A stretch of DNA of 64,000 bases, taken from assembly GCF_009707365.1 (NCBI RefSeq), contig NZ_CP046122.1:4154001-4218000 (forward strand). Reading direction: 5' to 3'. Positions 17,522-25,079 of the stretch are shown here, piece after piece; position 1 is the first letter of the stretch, and each line of letters begins with the position of its first letter. Position numbers and translations under genes: made by a program. This stretch comes from Microlunatus sp. Gsoil 973 (lineage in GTDB: Bacteria > Actinomycetota > Actinomycetes > Propionibacteriales > Propionibacteriaceae). The notes below the pieces were generated by a model. That model worked only from the letters and a program-made list of their open reading frames with translations, was not told where the DNA came from and ran no database searches.

Positions 17522-18314
17522 ACCAGTCGCAGACGTTGCGGCAGTCCCGCGCCAGGAAGTCCATACCGTGCGGGTTGCCGACAATGTCGGTGACCTGGGG
17601 AAGATCGATGATCACCAGCCGATCGTCGGCAACCAGGATGTTGTAGGCGGACAGGTCGCCGTGGGTCTGCTGGCGACCCGCGAGCACGCGCATCGCCTGA
17701 TGCAGTTGCTCCCAGTAGGACTCGAGTTGATCAGGTTCCGGCCTGGTCTGCGCCAGCCGCGGCGCGCCCGTCCCGCCGACGGTGGTGATGAACTCCATCA
17801 GGATCTCGGTGCCGTCCAGTTGCACCGGATACGGGACCGGTACGCCTGCCTGCCAGAGGTCGCAGAGCACACCGAACTCGGCGGCGGCCCATTGGCCGGC
17901 CTCGACCGAGCGGCCGTGCCGGGTGTGCTTGGCCATGGCCCGCCGGTCCCGGCTGTTGCGGGTCCGCCGGGACTCGGTGTAGCTGGTGTCGCGATGGAAC
18001 TGGCGCTCGTCGGGCGACCGATACCGCTTGGCCGCCATCACCACTGCGCGGTCGCCCTGTCCAGGCGGTAGCGCCCGTTCGATCAGGTAGACGTCGGCCT
18101 CCTTACCGGTCTTGAGGATGCCGAGTTCGGTCTCGATCGCCTGGTCGGTGATCACCCAGTCCGGCACTGGTTCGGGGCCGATCGGAATGCCGGGATCGTC
18201 ATAGCGCGACCAGCGTTGGTCGGGTCCGACGTCATCGAGGGCCTCGAAGGCGAAGCCGAAGAGGGAGTTGAACGGATCAGCGGTGTTCTGCTGCTCCGGA
18301 AGGTGTGAAGTCAA
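17454..18314 (-). CDS. RIO1-like atypical serine/threonine kinase
   Basis: A 286-residue kinase of the RIO group. The catalytic loop is THGDLSAYNILV (RIO consensus HGDLSEYN), the metal-binding Asp is in VIIDLPQ, and the ATP-binding Lys in AAKRYRS after LKTGKEADVYL. RIO proteins act in ribosome maturation in archaea and eukaryotes; in bacteria their role is open. No ATG fits: the best start is TTG at 18314, preceded by AGGAG at a 5-base spacing, and just upstream of the first natural residues TSHLPEQQ. Its 3' end overlaps the LacI gene on the other strand. Confidence 0.85.
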   Translation of the reverse strand: MTSHLPEQQNTADPFNSLFGFAFEALDDVGPDQRWSRYDDPGIPIGPEPVPDWVITDQAIETELGILKTGKEADVYLIERALPPGQGDRAVVMAAKRYRSPDERQFHRDTSYTESRRTRNSRDRRAMAKHTRHGRSVEAGQWAAAEFGVLCDLWQAGVPVPYPVQLDGTEILMEFITTVGGTGAPRLAQTRPEPDQLESYWEQLHQAMRVLAGRQQTHGDLSAYNILVADDRLVIIDLPQVTDIVGNPHGMDFLARDCRNVCDWFSRRGLLLDADDLLAELISYAW

Positions 18315-18628
18315 AGCAATCTCCTGAGAGGTGGATCGGCAGCTGGGCGCAATCCGTAACGGCGATGGACACGTCGCACCTCCTCCTCTCAGGCCGGCCC
18401 CGAACGGGGCGGCGTACCAACCTGGGCATACCAGTCGAGGGCAGCCTGCAGCAAAACAACTCGGTACCGCAAGTTCTTTTCTGTGGCCGGCCGTCGGCGA
18501 GGTACTTTGGGCGCCACAGGCCACCGCCCCACGACTGGCATCACCGGCCACAAGCCGGACCGGCCGCGGGACACGGATCGTACTTCGGGCTCTGCGGTGA
18601 TCCCGCAACGACGCGAGAGGACGCACGG
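18315..18628. promoter_or_regulatory. Divergent control region between RIO-like kinase and dehydrogenase operon
   Basis: I see no gene in these 314 bases. A dyad centred on CGGTACCG (18462-18469), flanked by AACT and AAGTT, is a possible operator for the dehydrogenase operon; actinobacterial bkd genes are often controlled by Lrp-type proteins, but none is encoded nearby. A TACTTT hexamer near 18502 could be a -10 element. These are weak signals. Confidence 0.3.
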
Positions 18629-19777
18629 ATGAGCGAGTTGAGTGGGCTTGCCGGACCACGAGCAGGTGCAGGCGCGGATATCGACTACGTCCAGCTGCTC
18701 ACCCCTGAGGGTGTTCGGATCGGCAACGACGAGTACGACTTCACCGGCGACGACGACCAGATCGCCGGCTTGTACCGGGACATGGTCCTGACCCGCAGGT
18801 TCGATCTGGAAGCCACCGCCCTGCAGCGCCAGGGCGAACTCGGGCTGTGGGCCCCCTGTCTCGGCCAGGAGGCCGCCCAGGTCGGATCCGCTCGGGCACT
18901 GGGGCCAAGGGACCACGTCTTCCCGACCTACCGCGAACACGGCGTGGCCCGCTGTCTCGGGGTCGACCCGGTCGACCTGCTGCGGATGTTCCGCGGCATC
19001 GACCACGGCAACTGGGACGTCGAGACGCACCGGTTCAACCTCTACACAGTGGTGATCGGCGCCCAGACCCTGCATGCGACGGGTTACGCGATGGGCCTGG
19101 AGCGCGACGGGCTGGTGGGAACAGGTGATCCGGAGCGGGACGCCGCGGTGCTTGCCTACCTGGGTGACGGGGCGACCAGTCAGGGTGACGTCAGCGAGGC
19201 GTTCGTCTTCTCCGCCTCCTACAACGCGCCGGTGGTGTTCTTCTGCCAGAACAACCAGTGGGCCATCTCCGAACCGATCGAACGCCAGTCCCGGATTCCG
19301 CTCCACAAGCGGTCGTCCGGATTCGGCATCCCCGGCCTCCGCGTCGACGGGAACGACGTGCTGGCCAGCTACGCGGTGACCCAGAAGGCTCTCGAGCACG
19401 CCCGATCCGGCAACGGGCCCACCTTCATCGAGGCCTACACCTACCGGATGGGTGCCCACACCACCTCCGACGACCCCACCAAGTACCGATTGGCCGATGA
19501 GGTCGAACATTGGCGCTTGAGGGATCCGATCGCCCGGGTGAGGGCCTATCTGGCCCGCAGCGGTGGCGCCGACGACGCGTTCTTCGCCCGGATCGACGCC
19601 GAGGCGGAGGACCTGGCCGCCGACGTCCGCAAGCGCTGCCTCGACCTTGCCGATCCCTCACTGATCGACGCCTTCGACCAGGTGTACGCCGAACAGACGC
19701 CCTACCTGACCGAACAGCAGGCCGCCTACGCCGCCTACCTGGAGACCTTCGAGGACGCCGAAGGCGGTACGCGATGA
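18629..19777 (+). CDS. bkdA: 2-oxo acid dehydrogenase E1 component, alpha subunit
   Basis: A 382-residue thiamine-diphosphate enzyme subunit. The TPP motif is seen as GDGATSQGD...QNN. The phosphorylation-loop-like segment YRMGAHTTSDDPTKYR is typical of branched-chain or pyruvate dehydrogenase E1 alpha. It decarboxylates a 2-oxo acid and passes the acyl group to the E2 lipoyl arm. The start at 18629 has GAGAGG 8 bases upstream. The beta-subunit gene overlaps by ATGA. By similarity to the mycobacterial three-gene operon, branched-chain 2-oxo acids are the likely substrate, but pyruvate cannot be excluded; the symbol is given on that basis. Confidence 0.9.
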   Translation: MSELSGLAGPRAGAGADIDYVQLLTPEGVRIGNDEYDFTGDDDQIAGLYRDMVLTRRFDLEATALQRQGELGLWAPCLGQEAAQVGSARALGPRDHVFPTYREHGVARCLGVDPVDLLRMFRGIDHGNWDVETHRFNLYTVVIGAQTLHATGYAMGLERDGLVGTGDPERDAAVLAYLGDGATSQGDVSEAFVFSASYNAPVVFFCQNNQWAISEPIERQSRIPLHKRSSGFGIPGLRVDGNDVLASYAVTQKALEHARSGNGPTFIEAYTYRMGAHTTSDDPTKYRLADEVEHWRLRDPIARVRAYLARSGGADDAFFARIDAEAEDLAADVRKRCLDLADPSLIDAFDQVYAEQTPYLTEQQAAYAAYLETFEDAEGGTR

Positions 19778-20748
19778 CCACGATGACCATCGCCAAGGCG
19801 CTCAATGCCGGCCTGCGCCGGGCGCTCGAGGCCGATCCCAAGGTCGTTCTGGCCGGGGAGGACATCGGCAAACTCGGCGGCGTCTTCCGGGTCACCGAGG
19901 GACTGCAGAAGGACTTCGGCGAGGCACGCGTGATCGACTCACCGCTGGCCGAGTCCGGCATCGTCGGCACTTCGGTCGGCATGGCGCTGCGCGGCTACCG
20001 GCCGGTCTGCGAGATGCAGTTCGATGGCTTCACCATGCCGGCCTTCGACCAGATCGTGAACCAGGTCGCCAAACTGCGCTTCCGCTCGGGCGGCAGGATC
20101 ACCATGCCGATGGTGATCAGGATCCCGTGCGGCGGCGGGATCGGCGCCGTGGAACATCACAGCGAGTCACCGGAGGCGTACTTCTGCCACACCGCCGGGC
20201 TCAAGGTGGTCGCCGTGTCCAACCCCAACGACGCGTACTGGATGATCCAGCAGGCGGTCGCCTCGGACGATCCGGTGATCTTCTTCGAGCCCAAGCGCCG
20301 CTACCACGAGCGCGGTGAGGTGCAGGAGGCCGGAGAGCCGCGGCCGCTGCACAGCGCGCAGGTGCTCCGCGAGGGCACCGATGTGACCTTGCTGGCGTAC
20401 GGGCCGATGGTCAAGGTGTGCGCCGATGCCGCCGTGGCCGCCGAGGATGAAGGCCGGAGCATCGAGGTCATCGATCTTCGGACGCTGTCGCCGCTCGACA
20501 TGTCGGTGATCACTAGGTCCACCGAGAAGACCGGACGGCTGATCGTCGTGCACGAGGCGCCGGGCAACGCCGGCCTTGGCGCGGAGATCGCTGCCCGCAC
20601 CACCGAACAGTGCTTCTACTCCCTGGAGGCGCCGGTGCTGCGGGTGACCGGATTCGACACGCCCTATCCGCCCAGCCGGTTGGAGGAGGAGTACCTCCCT
20701 GATCTTGACCGAGTACTCGACGCGGTCGACCGGTCACTGGCCTACTGA
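19774..20748 (+). CDS. bkdB: 2-oxo acid dehydrogenase E1 component, beta subunit
   Basis: A 324-residue beta subunit with the usual features: GEDIGKLGGVFRVT near the N-terminus, FDGFTMPAFDQIVNQVAK, and the C-terminal EAPGNAGLGAEIAA and TGFDTPYPPSRLEE. It completes the heterotetrameric E1. The gene overlaps the alpha gene by 4 bp, and the E2 gene follows 18 bp later with its own binding site (CAGGAG). Confidence 0.92.
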   Translation: MTTMTIAKALNAGLRRALEADPKVVLAGEDIGKLGGVFRVTEGLQKDFGEARVIDSPLAESGIVGTSVGMALRGYRPVCEMQFDGFTMPAFDQIVNQVAKLRFRSGGRITMPMVIRIPCGGGIGAVEHHSESPEAYFCHTAGLKVVAVSNPNDAYWMIQQAVASDDPVIFFEPKRRYHERGEVQEAGEPRPLHSAQVLREGTDVTLLAYGPMVKVCADAAVAAEDEGRSIEVIDLRTLSPLDMSVITRSTEKTGRLIVVHEAPGNAGLGAEIAARTTEQCFYSLEAPVLRVTGFDTPYPPSRLEEEYLPDLDRVLDAVDRSLAY

Positions 20749-20766
20749 GGATTCAGGAGTGTTGCG

Positions 20767-22137
20767 ATGAAGCAGTTCCTGTTGCCCGATCCGGGAGAGG
20801 GCCTGGTGGAGGCCGACATCGTCAGCTGGCACGTCAAGCCCGGCGACGAGGTCAAGATCAACGACGTCCTGGTCGAGGTGGAGACCAGCAAGTCGATCGT
20901 CGAACTGCCCAGCCCGTACGCCGGCACCATCAGCAAGCTGCTGGTGAACGAGGGCGACACCGTCGACGTCGGGGCGCCGATCGTGCTGATCGACGACGGC
21001 GAGGCAGACGGTTCGGAGGAGAGTCCGGAACGGGTGTCCATGCTGGTCGGATACGGACCGCGGACCGGTCAGAGCAAGCGCCGCAGCCGGAGGCGGTCGG
21101 AAACTCCCGCCGAACCCCACGCGGCCATCGCGGAGAGCTTCGGCACACACCTGCCGGTCTCCCACCGACATGATCATCATGAGCCGCTCCAACCGGTGGC
21201 ATCCGAGCCGGTCGGGCCACCGCTCCCGCAGCCGGGCTCGCCGGCGGCCGAACCGGTTCCCACCGGCGGTCCGGTGCTGGCCAAGCCGCCGGTTCGCAAG
21301 CTGGCCAAGGATCTCGGCATCGACCTGACCGCTCTCACCGGCACCGGCCAGGGCGGGGTCATCACCCGCGAGGACGTCCAGGCGGCCGCGAAACCGGCAC
21401 CGGACGCCCGCATCCCGCAGCGGGACACCGCTGACGAGCGCGTGCCGATCAAGGGCGTACGGAAGGTGACCGCTGAGGCTATGGTGCGCTCCGCGTTCAC
21501 CGCACCCCACGTCACGGAGTGGATCACCTGCGACGTGTCAGCGACCATGGAGCTGGTCGAGAAGCTCAAGCTGCACAAGGATCTGGCCGGCATCCGGGTG
21601 TCACCGTTGGTGATCATCGCCCGCGCCTGCCTGCTCGCGATCCGACGCTCGCCGTCACTGAACGCCAGCTGGGACGAGGCCACTCAGGAGATCGTCTACC
21701 ACCGCGCCGTCCACCTCGGGATCGCGGCAGCGACCCCTCGTGGGTTGGTGGTGCCCAACATCAAGAACGCGGACCGGATGGGGCTCTCCGAGCTCGCCGG
21801 GAGCCTCGTTGAGTTGATCAACACGGCCCGTGAGGGCAGGTCCCAACCGGCTGAGCTTGCCGGCGGGACGTTCACGATCACCAACGTCGGCGTCTTCGGA
21901 GTCGATGCCGGCACGCCGATCCTCAATCCTGGGGAATCCGGGATCCTGGCGGTCGGCGCCATCAGCCGCAGACCGTGGGTGGTCGGCACCGGTGACCGGG
22001 AGCGGATCGAGCCGCGCTGGGTGACCACGCTGGCGGTCAGCTTCGATCACCGGATCGTCGACGGTGAGCAGGGTTCACGGTTCCTCGCCGATGTCGCCGG
22101 AATCCTCAGCGATCCCGCGACAGCTCTGCTCTTCTGA
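20767..22137 (+). CDS. bkdC: 2-oxo acid dehydrogenase E2 (lipoamide acyltransferase)
   Basis: A 456-residue E2 with three domains in order: one lipoyl domain (lipoylated Lys42 in VETSKSIVE), a long basic/proline linker, an E3-binding peripheral domain (RKLAKDLGIDLTALTGTGQG), and the catalytic acyltransferase ending DHRIVDGEQGSRFL, with the conserved HxxxDG. It transfers the acyl group to CoA. It is the last gene of the operon. No E3 (dihydrolipoamide dehydrogenase) gene is here, so E3 is shared with other complexes. Confidence 0.93.
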   Translation: MKQFLLPDPGEGLVEADIVSWHVKPGDEVKINDVLVEVETSKSIVELPSPYAGTISKLLVNEGDTVDVGAPIVLIDDGEADGSEESPERVSMLVGYGPRTGQSKRRSRRRSETPAEPHAAIAESFGTHLPVSHRHDHHEPLQPVASEPVGPPLPQPGSPAAEPVPTGGPVLAKPPVRKLAKDLGIDLTALTGTGQGGVITREDVQAAAKPAPDARIPQRDTADERVPIKGVRKVTAEAMVRSAFTAPHVTEWITCDVSATMELVEKLKLHKDLAGIRVSPLVIIARACLLAIRRSPSLNASWDEATQEIVYHRAVHLGIAAATPRGLVVPNIKNADRMGLSELAGSLVELINTAREGRSQPAELAGGTFTITNVGVFGVDAGTPILNPGESGILAVGAISRRPWVVGTGDRERIEPRWVTTLAVSFDHRIVDGEQGSRFLADVAGILSDPATALLF

Positions 22138-22183
22138 TCGGTCGGCGACCAGCAGTCGGCGTTCGGGCCGGTTGCTCGGGTCG

Positions 22184-22912
22184 TCAGTCCTCGATCTTGG
22201 CCCGAATGTGCCGTGCATCGTCGGCCACCCTGACCAGGGCCAGCGACGCCTCGAGCACGATGCGCACGAAGAGCAGCCAGAGCAGCGCGGGGATCCAGCC
22301 CAGCAACAGGGCGATGATGCCGAGCGCGACTGATCCGTCTCCGCCGCCGAGGCCCCGTGCGGCGACCCCGGCGATCAACCCGGTCAGCCCGCCACCGATC
22401 CACCACAGCGCGGCAACGATCAGCGCCAGAACGTAGATGATCTTGACCAGGCCAGGGGTGGCGTAGCTGTTGAAGCCGAAGTCGAAGGCGGCGCGCAGCG
22501 GATTGGCATCGCTGATCCGGCGCTGGCTGTGTTGTTGCGGCTGCCAGGTCCGGTACGGCGTACCCCCGCCGGTCGGGCCGGTCGGTGCTGTGGTCGGTGC
22601 TGTCGGCGGCGGAGTGGGCGGCGGAGTGGGCGGCGCGGCGTACTGGTTGTAGGGATCGCCGGTCGGCTGGTTGTAGGGACCGCCGGACTGTTGTGGGTTG
22701 TAGGGGTTGTACGGATTGTCCGGTGCCTGGTTGTAGGCACCGGCGTACGGCTGGTCGGCGCTGCCCTGCCCATGCGGCGGCAGCGGCTGGGTGTCTTCCG
22801 GCCGGCCGGCCGATTGGCCGGACCCGGTGATCCGTTGGTTGGGCTGCCCGAACTGTTGCGGCTGGTGCTCAGGCGGCTGGTCACCCTCAGGGGCGTTGGG
22901 CGGTTGGGTCAT
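22184..22912 (-). CDS. DUF4282 membrane protein with proline/glutamine/asparagine-rich N-terminus
   Basis: About 242 residues. The first ~120 are low-complexity and rich in Pro, Gln, Asn and Tyr (NPYNPYNPQQ, PPTPPPTPPPT). The rest has two or three hydrophobic helices and ends LVRVADDARHIRAKIED, as in the DUF4282 family. The Pro-rich tail probably lies in the cytoplasm and may bind other proteins, as in many actinobacterial cell-envelope proteins. I preferred the ATG at 22912 (AGGA upstream) over the GTG at 22933. The function is unknown. It is convergent with the E2 gene. Confidence 0.85.
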   Translation of the reverse strand: MTQPPNAPEGDQPPEHQPQQFGQPNQRITGSGQSAGRPEDTQPLPPHGQGSADQPYAGAYNQAPDNPYNPYNPQQSGGPYNQPTGDPYNQYAAPPTPPPTPPPTAPTTAPTGPTGGGTPYRTWQPQQHSQRRISDANPLRAAFDFGFNSYATPGLVKIIYVLALIVAALWWIGGGLTGLIAGVAARGLGGGDGSVALGIIALLLGWIPALLWLLFVRIVLEASLALVRVADDARHIRAKIED

Positions 22913-23040
22913 GGTCCCATCCTGCCCAGTCACGGTCCAGGCTGACCGTACGCAGCCACAATTCGGCCGGCAAGTCGAACGGCAATTCGACCGGCGGTTC
23001 GTGCCGTCGAAGCTGACCGGGAAATCGGGCCGGACTCCTC

Positions 23041-23092
23041 TTGGCGCCCCGGTTACCAGCGGGTAGTATCAGACCAAGTTACTGGCCGGTAA
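23041..23092 (+). promoter_or_regulatory. Promoter with TetR-like operator for the acyl-CoA dehydrogenase gene
   Basis: TTGGCG (23041-23046) and TAGTAT (23064-23069) are spaced by 17 bp. A near-perfect dyad TTACTGGCCGGTAA (23079-23092; one mismatched pair) lies right where transcription should begin. This shape is typical of TetR-type repressors of fatty-acid degradation genes in actinobacteria, which release on binding acyl-CoA. No TetR gene is in the window. Confidence 0.6.
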
Positions 23093-23127
23093 CAACGGCT
23101 CGACGAAGACCCGAGGTGCAACTGCCG

Positions 23128-24987
23128 ATGACCCACTACAAGTCGAATCTCCGCGACATCAAGTTCAACCTGTTCGAGTTGCTTGGCCGCTCCGAGGTTC
23201 TGGGCACCGGGCCGTACGAGGACATGGACGTCGAAACCGCCGAGGCGGTGCTCGACGAAGTGAACCACCTGGCCACGACGAAGCTGGCCGAGTCCTTCGA
23301 GGCGGCCGACCGGGAGCCGCCGGTCTTCGATCCGCAGAGCCACACCGCCCCGCTCCCGGACGCGTTCAAGAGGTCCTACCGCGCCTGGATGGAGTCGGAG
23401 TTCTACAAGATCGGACTCGCTGCCGAGGTGAACGGTCAGCCGGCGCCGCCCTCGTTGCGGTGGGCGATGAACGAACTCGTCCTCGGCGCCAACCCGGCCG
23501 TCTACATGTACGCCTCCGGCCCGAAGTTCGGCGAGATGCTGTTCCGCAACGGCACCGAACGCGACCAGCAGATCGGCAAACTGATCGCCGAGAAGCTCTG
23601 GGGCGCGACCATGGTGCTGACCGAGCCGGACGCGGGATCCGACGTCGGCGCCGGTCGCACCCGCGCTCTCCCGCAGCCGGACGGCACCTGGCACATCGAG
23701 GGCGTCAAGCGGTTCATCACCTCCGCCGAGCACGACCTGTCCGACCAGATCGTCCATCTCGTCCTTGCTCGGCCGGTTGGCGTCGAGGGAGTCGGCGGGC
23801 CCGGCACCAAGGGACTTTCGCTGTTCATCGTGCCGAAGTACGAGTTCGATCTCGAGACCGGCGACCTCGGGGAGCGCAATGGTGTCGTGGTGACCAACGT
23901 CGAGCACAAGATGGGTCTCAAGGTCTCCAACACCTGCGAGCTGACCCTCGGTGGCGACAAGCCGGCGATGGGCTGGCTGCTCGGTGAGGTGCATGACGGC
24001 ATTGCCCAGATGTTCCAGGTGATCGAGGACGCCCGGATGATGGTGGGCACCAAGGCCATCGCGACCCTCTCCACCGGCTATCTGAACGCGTTGGAATACG
24101 CCAAGAGCCGCGTCCAGGGTGCCGACCTGACCCAGAACCGTGACAGGTCCGCGCCGCGGGTGACCATCACCCATCATCCCGACGTGCGACGCTCGCTGCT
24201 CAACCAGAAGGCCTATGTCGAGGCGATGCGCTCGCTGGTCCTCTACACCGCGAGCATCCAGGACAAGGTTGCGATCGCGGCCGCGGCGGGCGTCGAGGAC
24301 GACGACGCGATCAAGCTCAACGATCTGCTGCTGCCGATCGTGAAGGGCTACGGATCGGAGAAGTCCTGGACCCTGCTGGGCACCGAGGCCCTGCAGACCT
24401 TCGGCGGCTCCGGCTTCCTGTCCGATTATCCGCTGGAACAGTACGTCCGCGACGCCAAGATCGACACGCTGTATGAAGGCACGACGGCGATCCAGGGCCA
24501 GGACCTGTTCTTCCGCAAGATCATCCGCAACCAGGGCCGAGCGCTCGGCCAGCTGCAGTCGGAGATCCAGCAATGGGTGGCCGACGAGTCGGGCAACGGC
24601 CAGCTCAAGGACGAACGCGAGCTGCTGGCCAAGGCGCTGGAGGATGTCGAGGCGATCGGGACGGTGATGGCCACCCACGCCATGACCTCCGACCCGCGGG
24701 TTCCCGGCGGGGATCCGCGCAATCTGTACAAGGTCGGTCTGAACACCACCCGGCTGCTCTTCGCCCTGGGCGACGTCGTCTGCGCATGGCTGCTGCTGCG
24801 CGGCGCCGAGGTCGGCCTGGCCGCACTCAATGGCGAGCAGCCGGAGTCGGAGAAGCGGTTCTACGAAGGCAAGGTTGCCTCGGCTCGCTGGTTCGCCCAC
24901 ACCGTGTTGCCGAAGCTTGCTGCCGAACGGGTGATCGCCGAATCCACCGACCTGTCGGCGATGGAGCTCGATGAAGCGGCCTTCTGA
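23128..24987 (+). CDS. Acyl-CoA dehydrogenase (FadE5-like, long form)
   Basis: A 619-residue flavoenzyme, longer than the usual ~380, matching the FadE5/very-long-chain type with a C-terminal extension. FAD-binding and substrate loops are [14 protein letters not shown] and FITSAEHDL. The catalytic Glu is in [15 protein letters not shown]. It carries out the first step of fatty acid beta-oxidation and passes electrons to ETF. An N-terminal ACDH_N-like segment begins [16 protein letters not shown]. The start at 23128 follows the promoter and operator described separately. The stop codon lies inside a 13-bp tandem repeat. Confidence 0.93.
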   Translation: MTHYKSNLRDIKFNLFELLGRSEVLGTGPYEDMDVETAEAVLDEVNHLATTKLAESFEAADREPPVFDPQSHTAPLPDAFKRSYRAWMESEFYKIGLAAEVNGQPAPPSLRWAMNELVLGANPAVYMYASGPKFGEMLFRNGTERDQQIGKLIAEKLWGATMVLTEPDAGSDVGAGRTRALPQPDGTWHIEGVKRFITSAEHDLSDQIVHLVLARPVGVEGVGGPGTKGLSLFIVPKYEFDLETGDLGERNGVVVTNVEHKMGLKVSNTCELTLGGDKPAMGWLLGEVHDGIAQMFQVIEDARMMVGTKAIATLSTGYLNALEYAKSRVQGADLTQNRDRSAPRVTITHHPDVRRSLLNQKAYVEAMRSLVLYTASIQDKVAIAAAAGVEDDDAIKLNDLLLPIVKGYGSEKSWTLLGTEALQTFGGSGFLSDYPLEQYVRDAKIDTLYEGTTAIQGQDLFFRKIIRNQGRALGQLQSEIQQWVADESGNGQLKDERELLAKALEDVEAIGTVMATHAMTSDPRVPGGDPRNLYKVGLNTTRLLFALGDVVCAWLLLRGAEVGLAALNGEQPESEKRFYEGKVASARWFAHTVLPKLAAERVIAESTDLSAMELDEAAF

Positions 24988-25007
24988 AGCGGCCCTCTGA
25001 AGCGGCC
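24972..25007. repeat. 13-bp tandem repeat spanning a stop codon
   Basis: TGAAGCGGCC starts at 24972, 24985 and 24998, giving three copies with a 13-bp period. The first copy encodes the last residues of the acyl-CoA dehydrogenase and the second begins with its stop codon. As 13 is not a multiple of 3, loss or gain of a copy would change the C-terminal frame. Confidence 0.8.
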
Positions 25008-25079
25008 TGCTGATCGGTTACCCGATCCGTTCCGGTCCGCCCGTCCGGTCGGAGCTGCTCCGCGTGTACCGTCGGTCGA

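Noticed and set aside
23053-24900. A 615-codon open frame antisense to the acyl-CoA dehydrogenase
   Set aside because: The sense strand carries all family motifs and a promoter; the antisense product has no family features.
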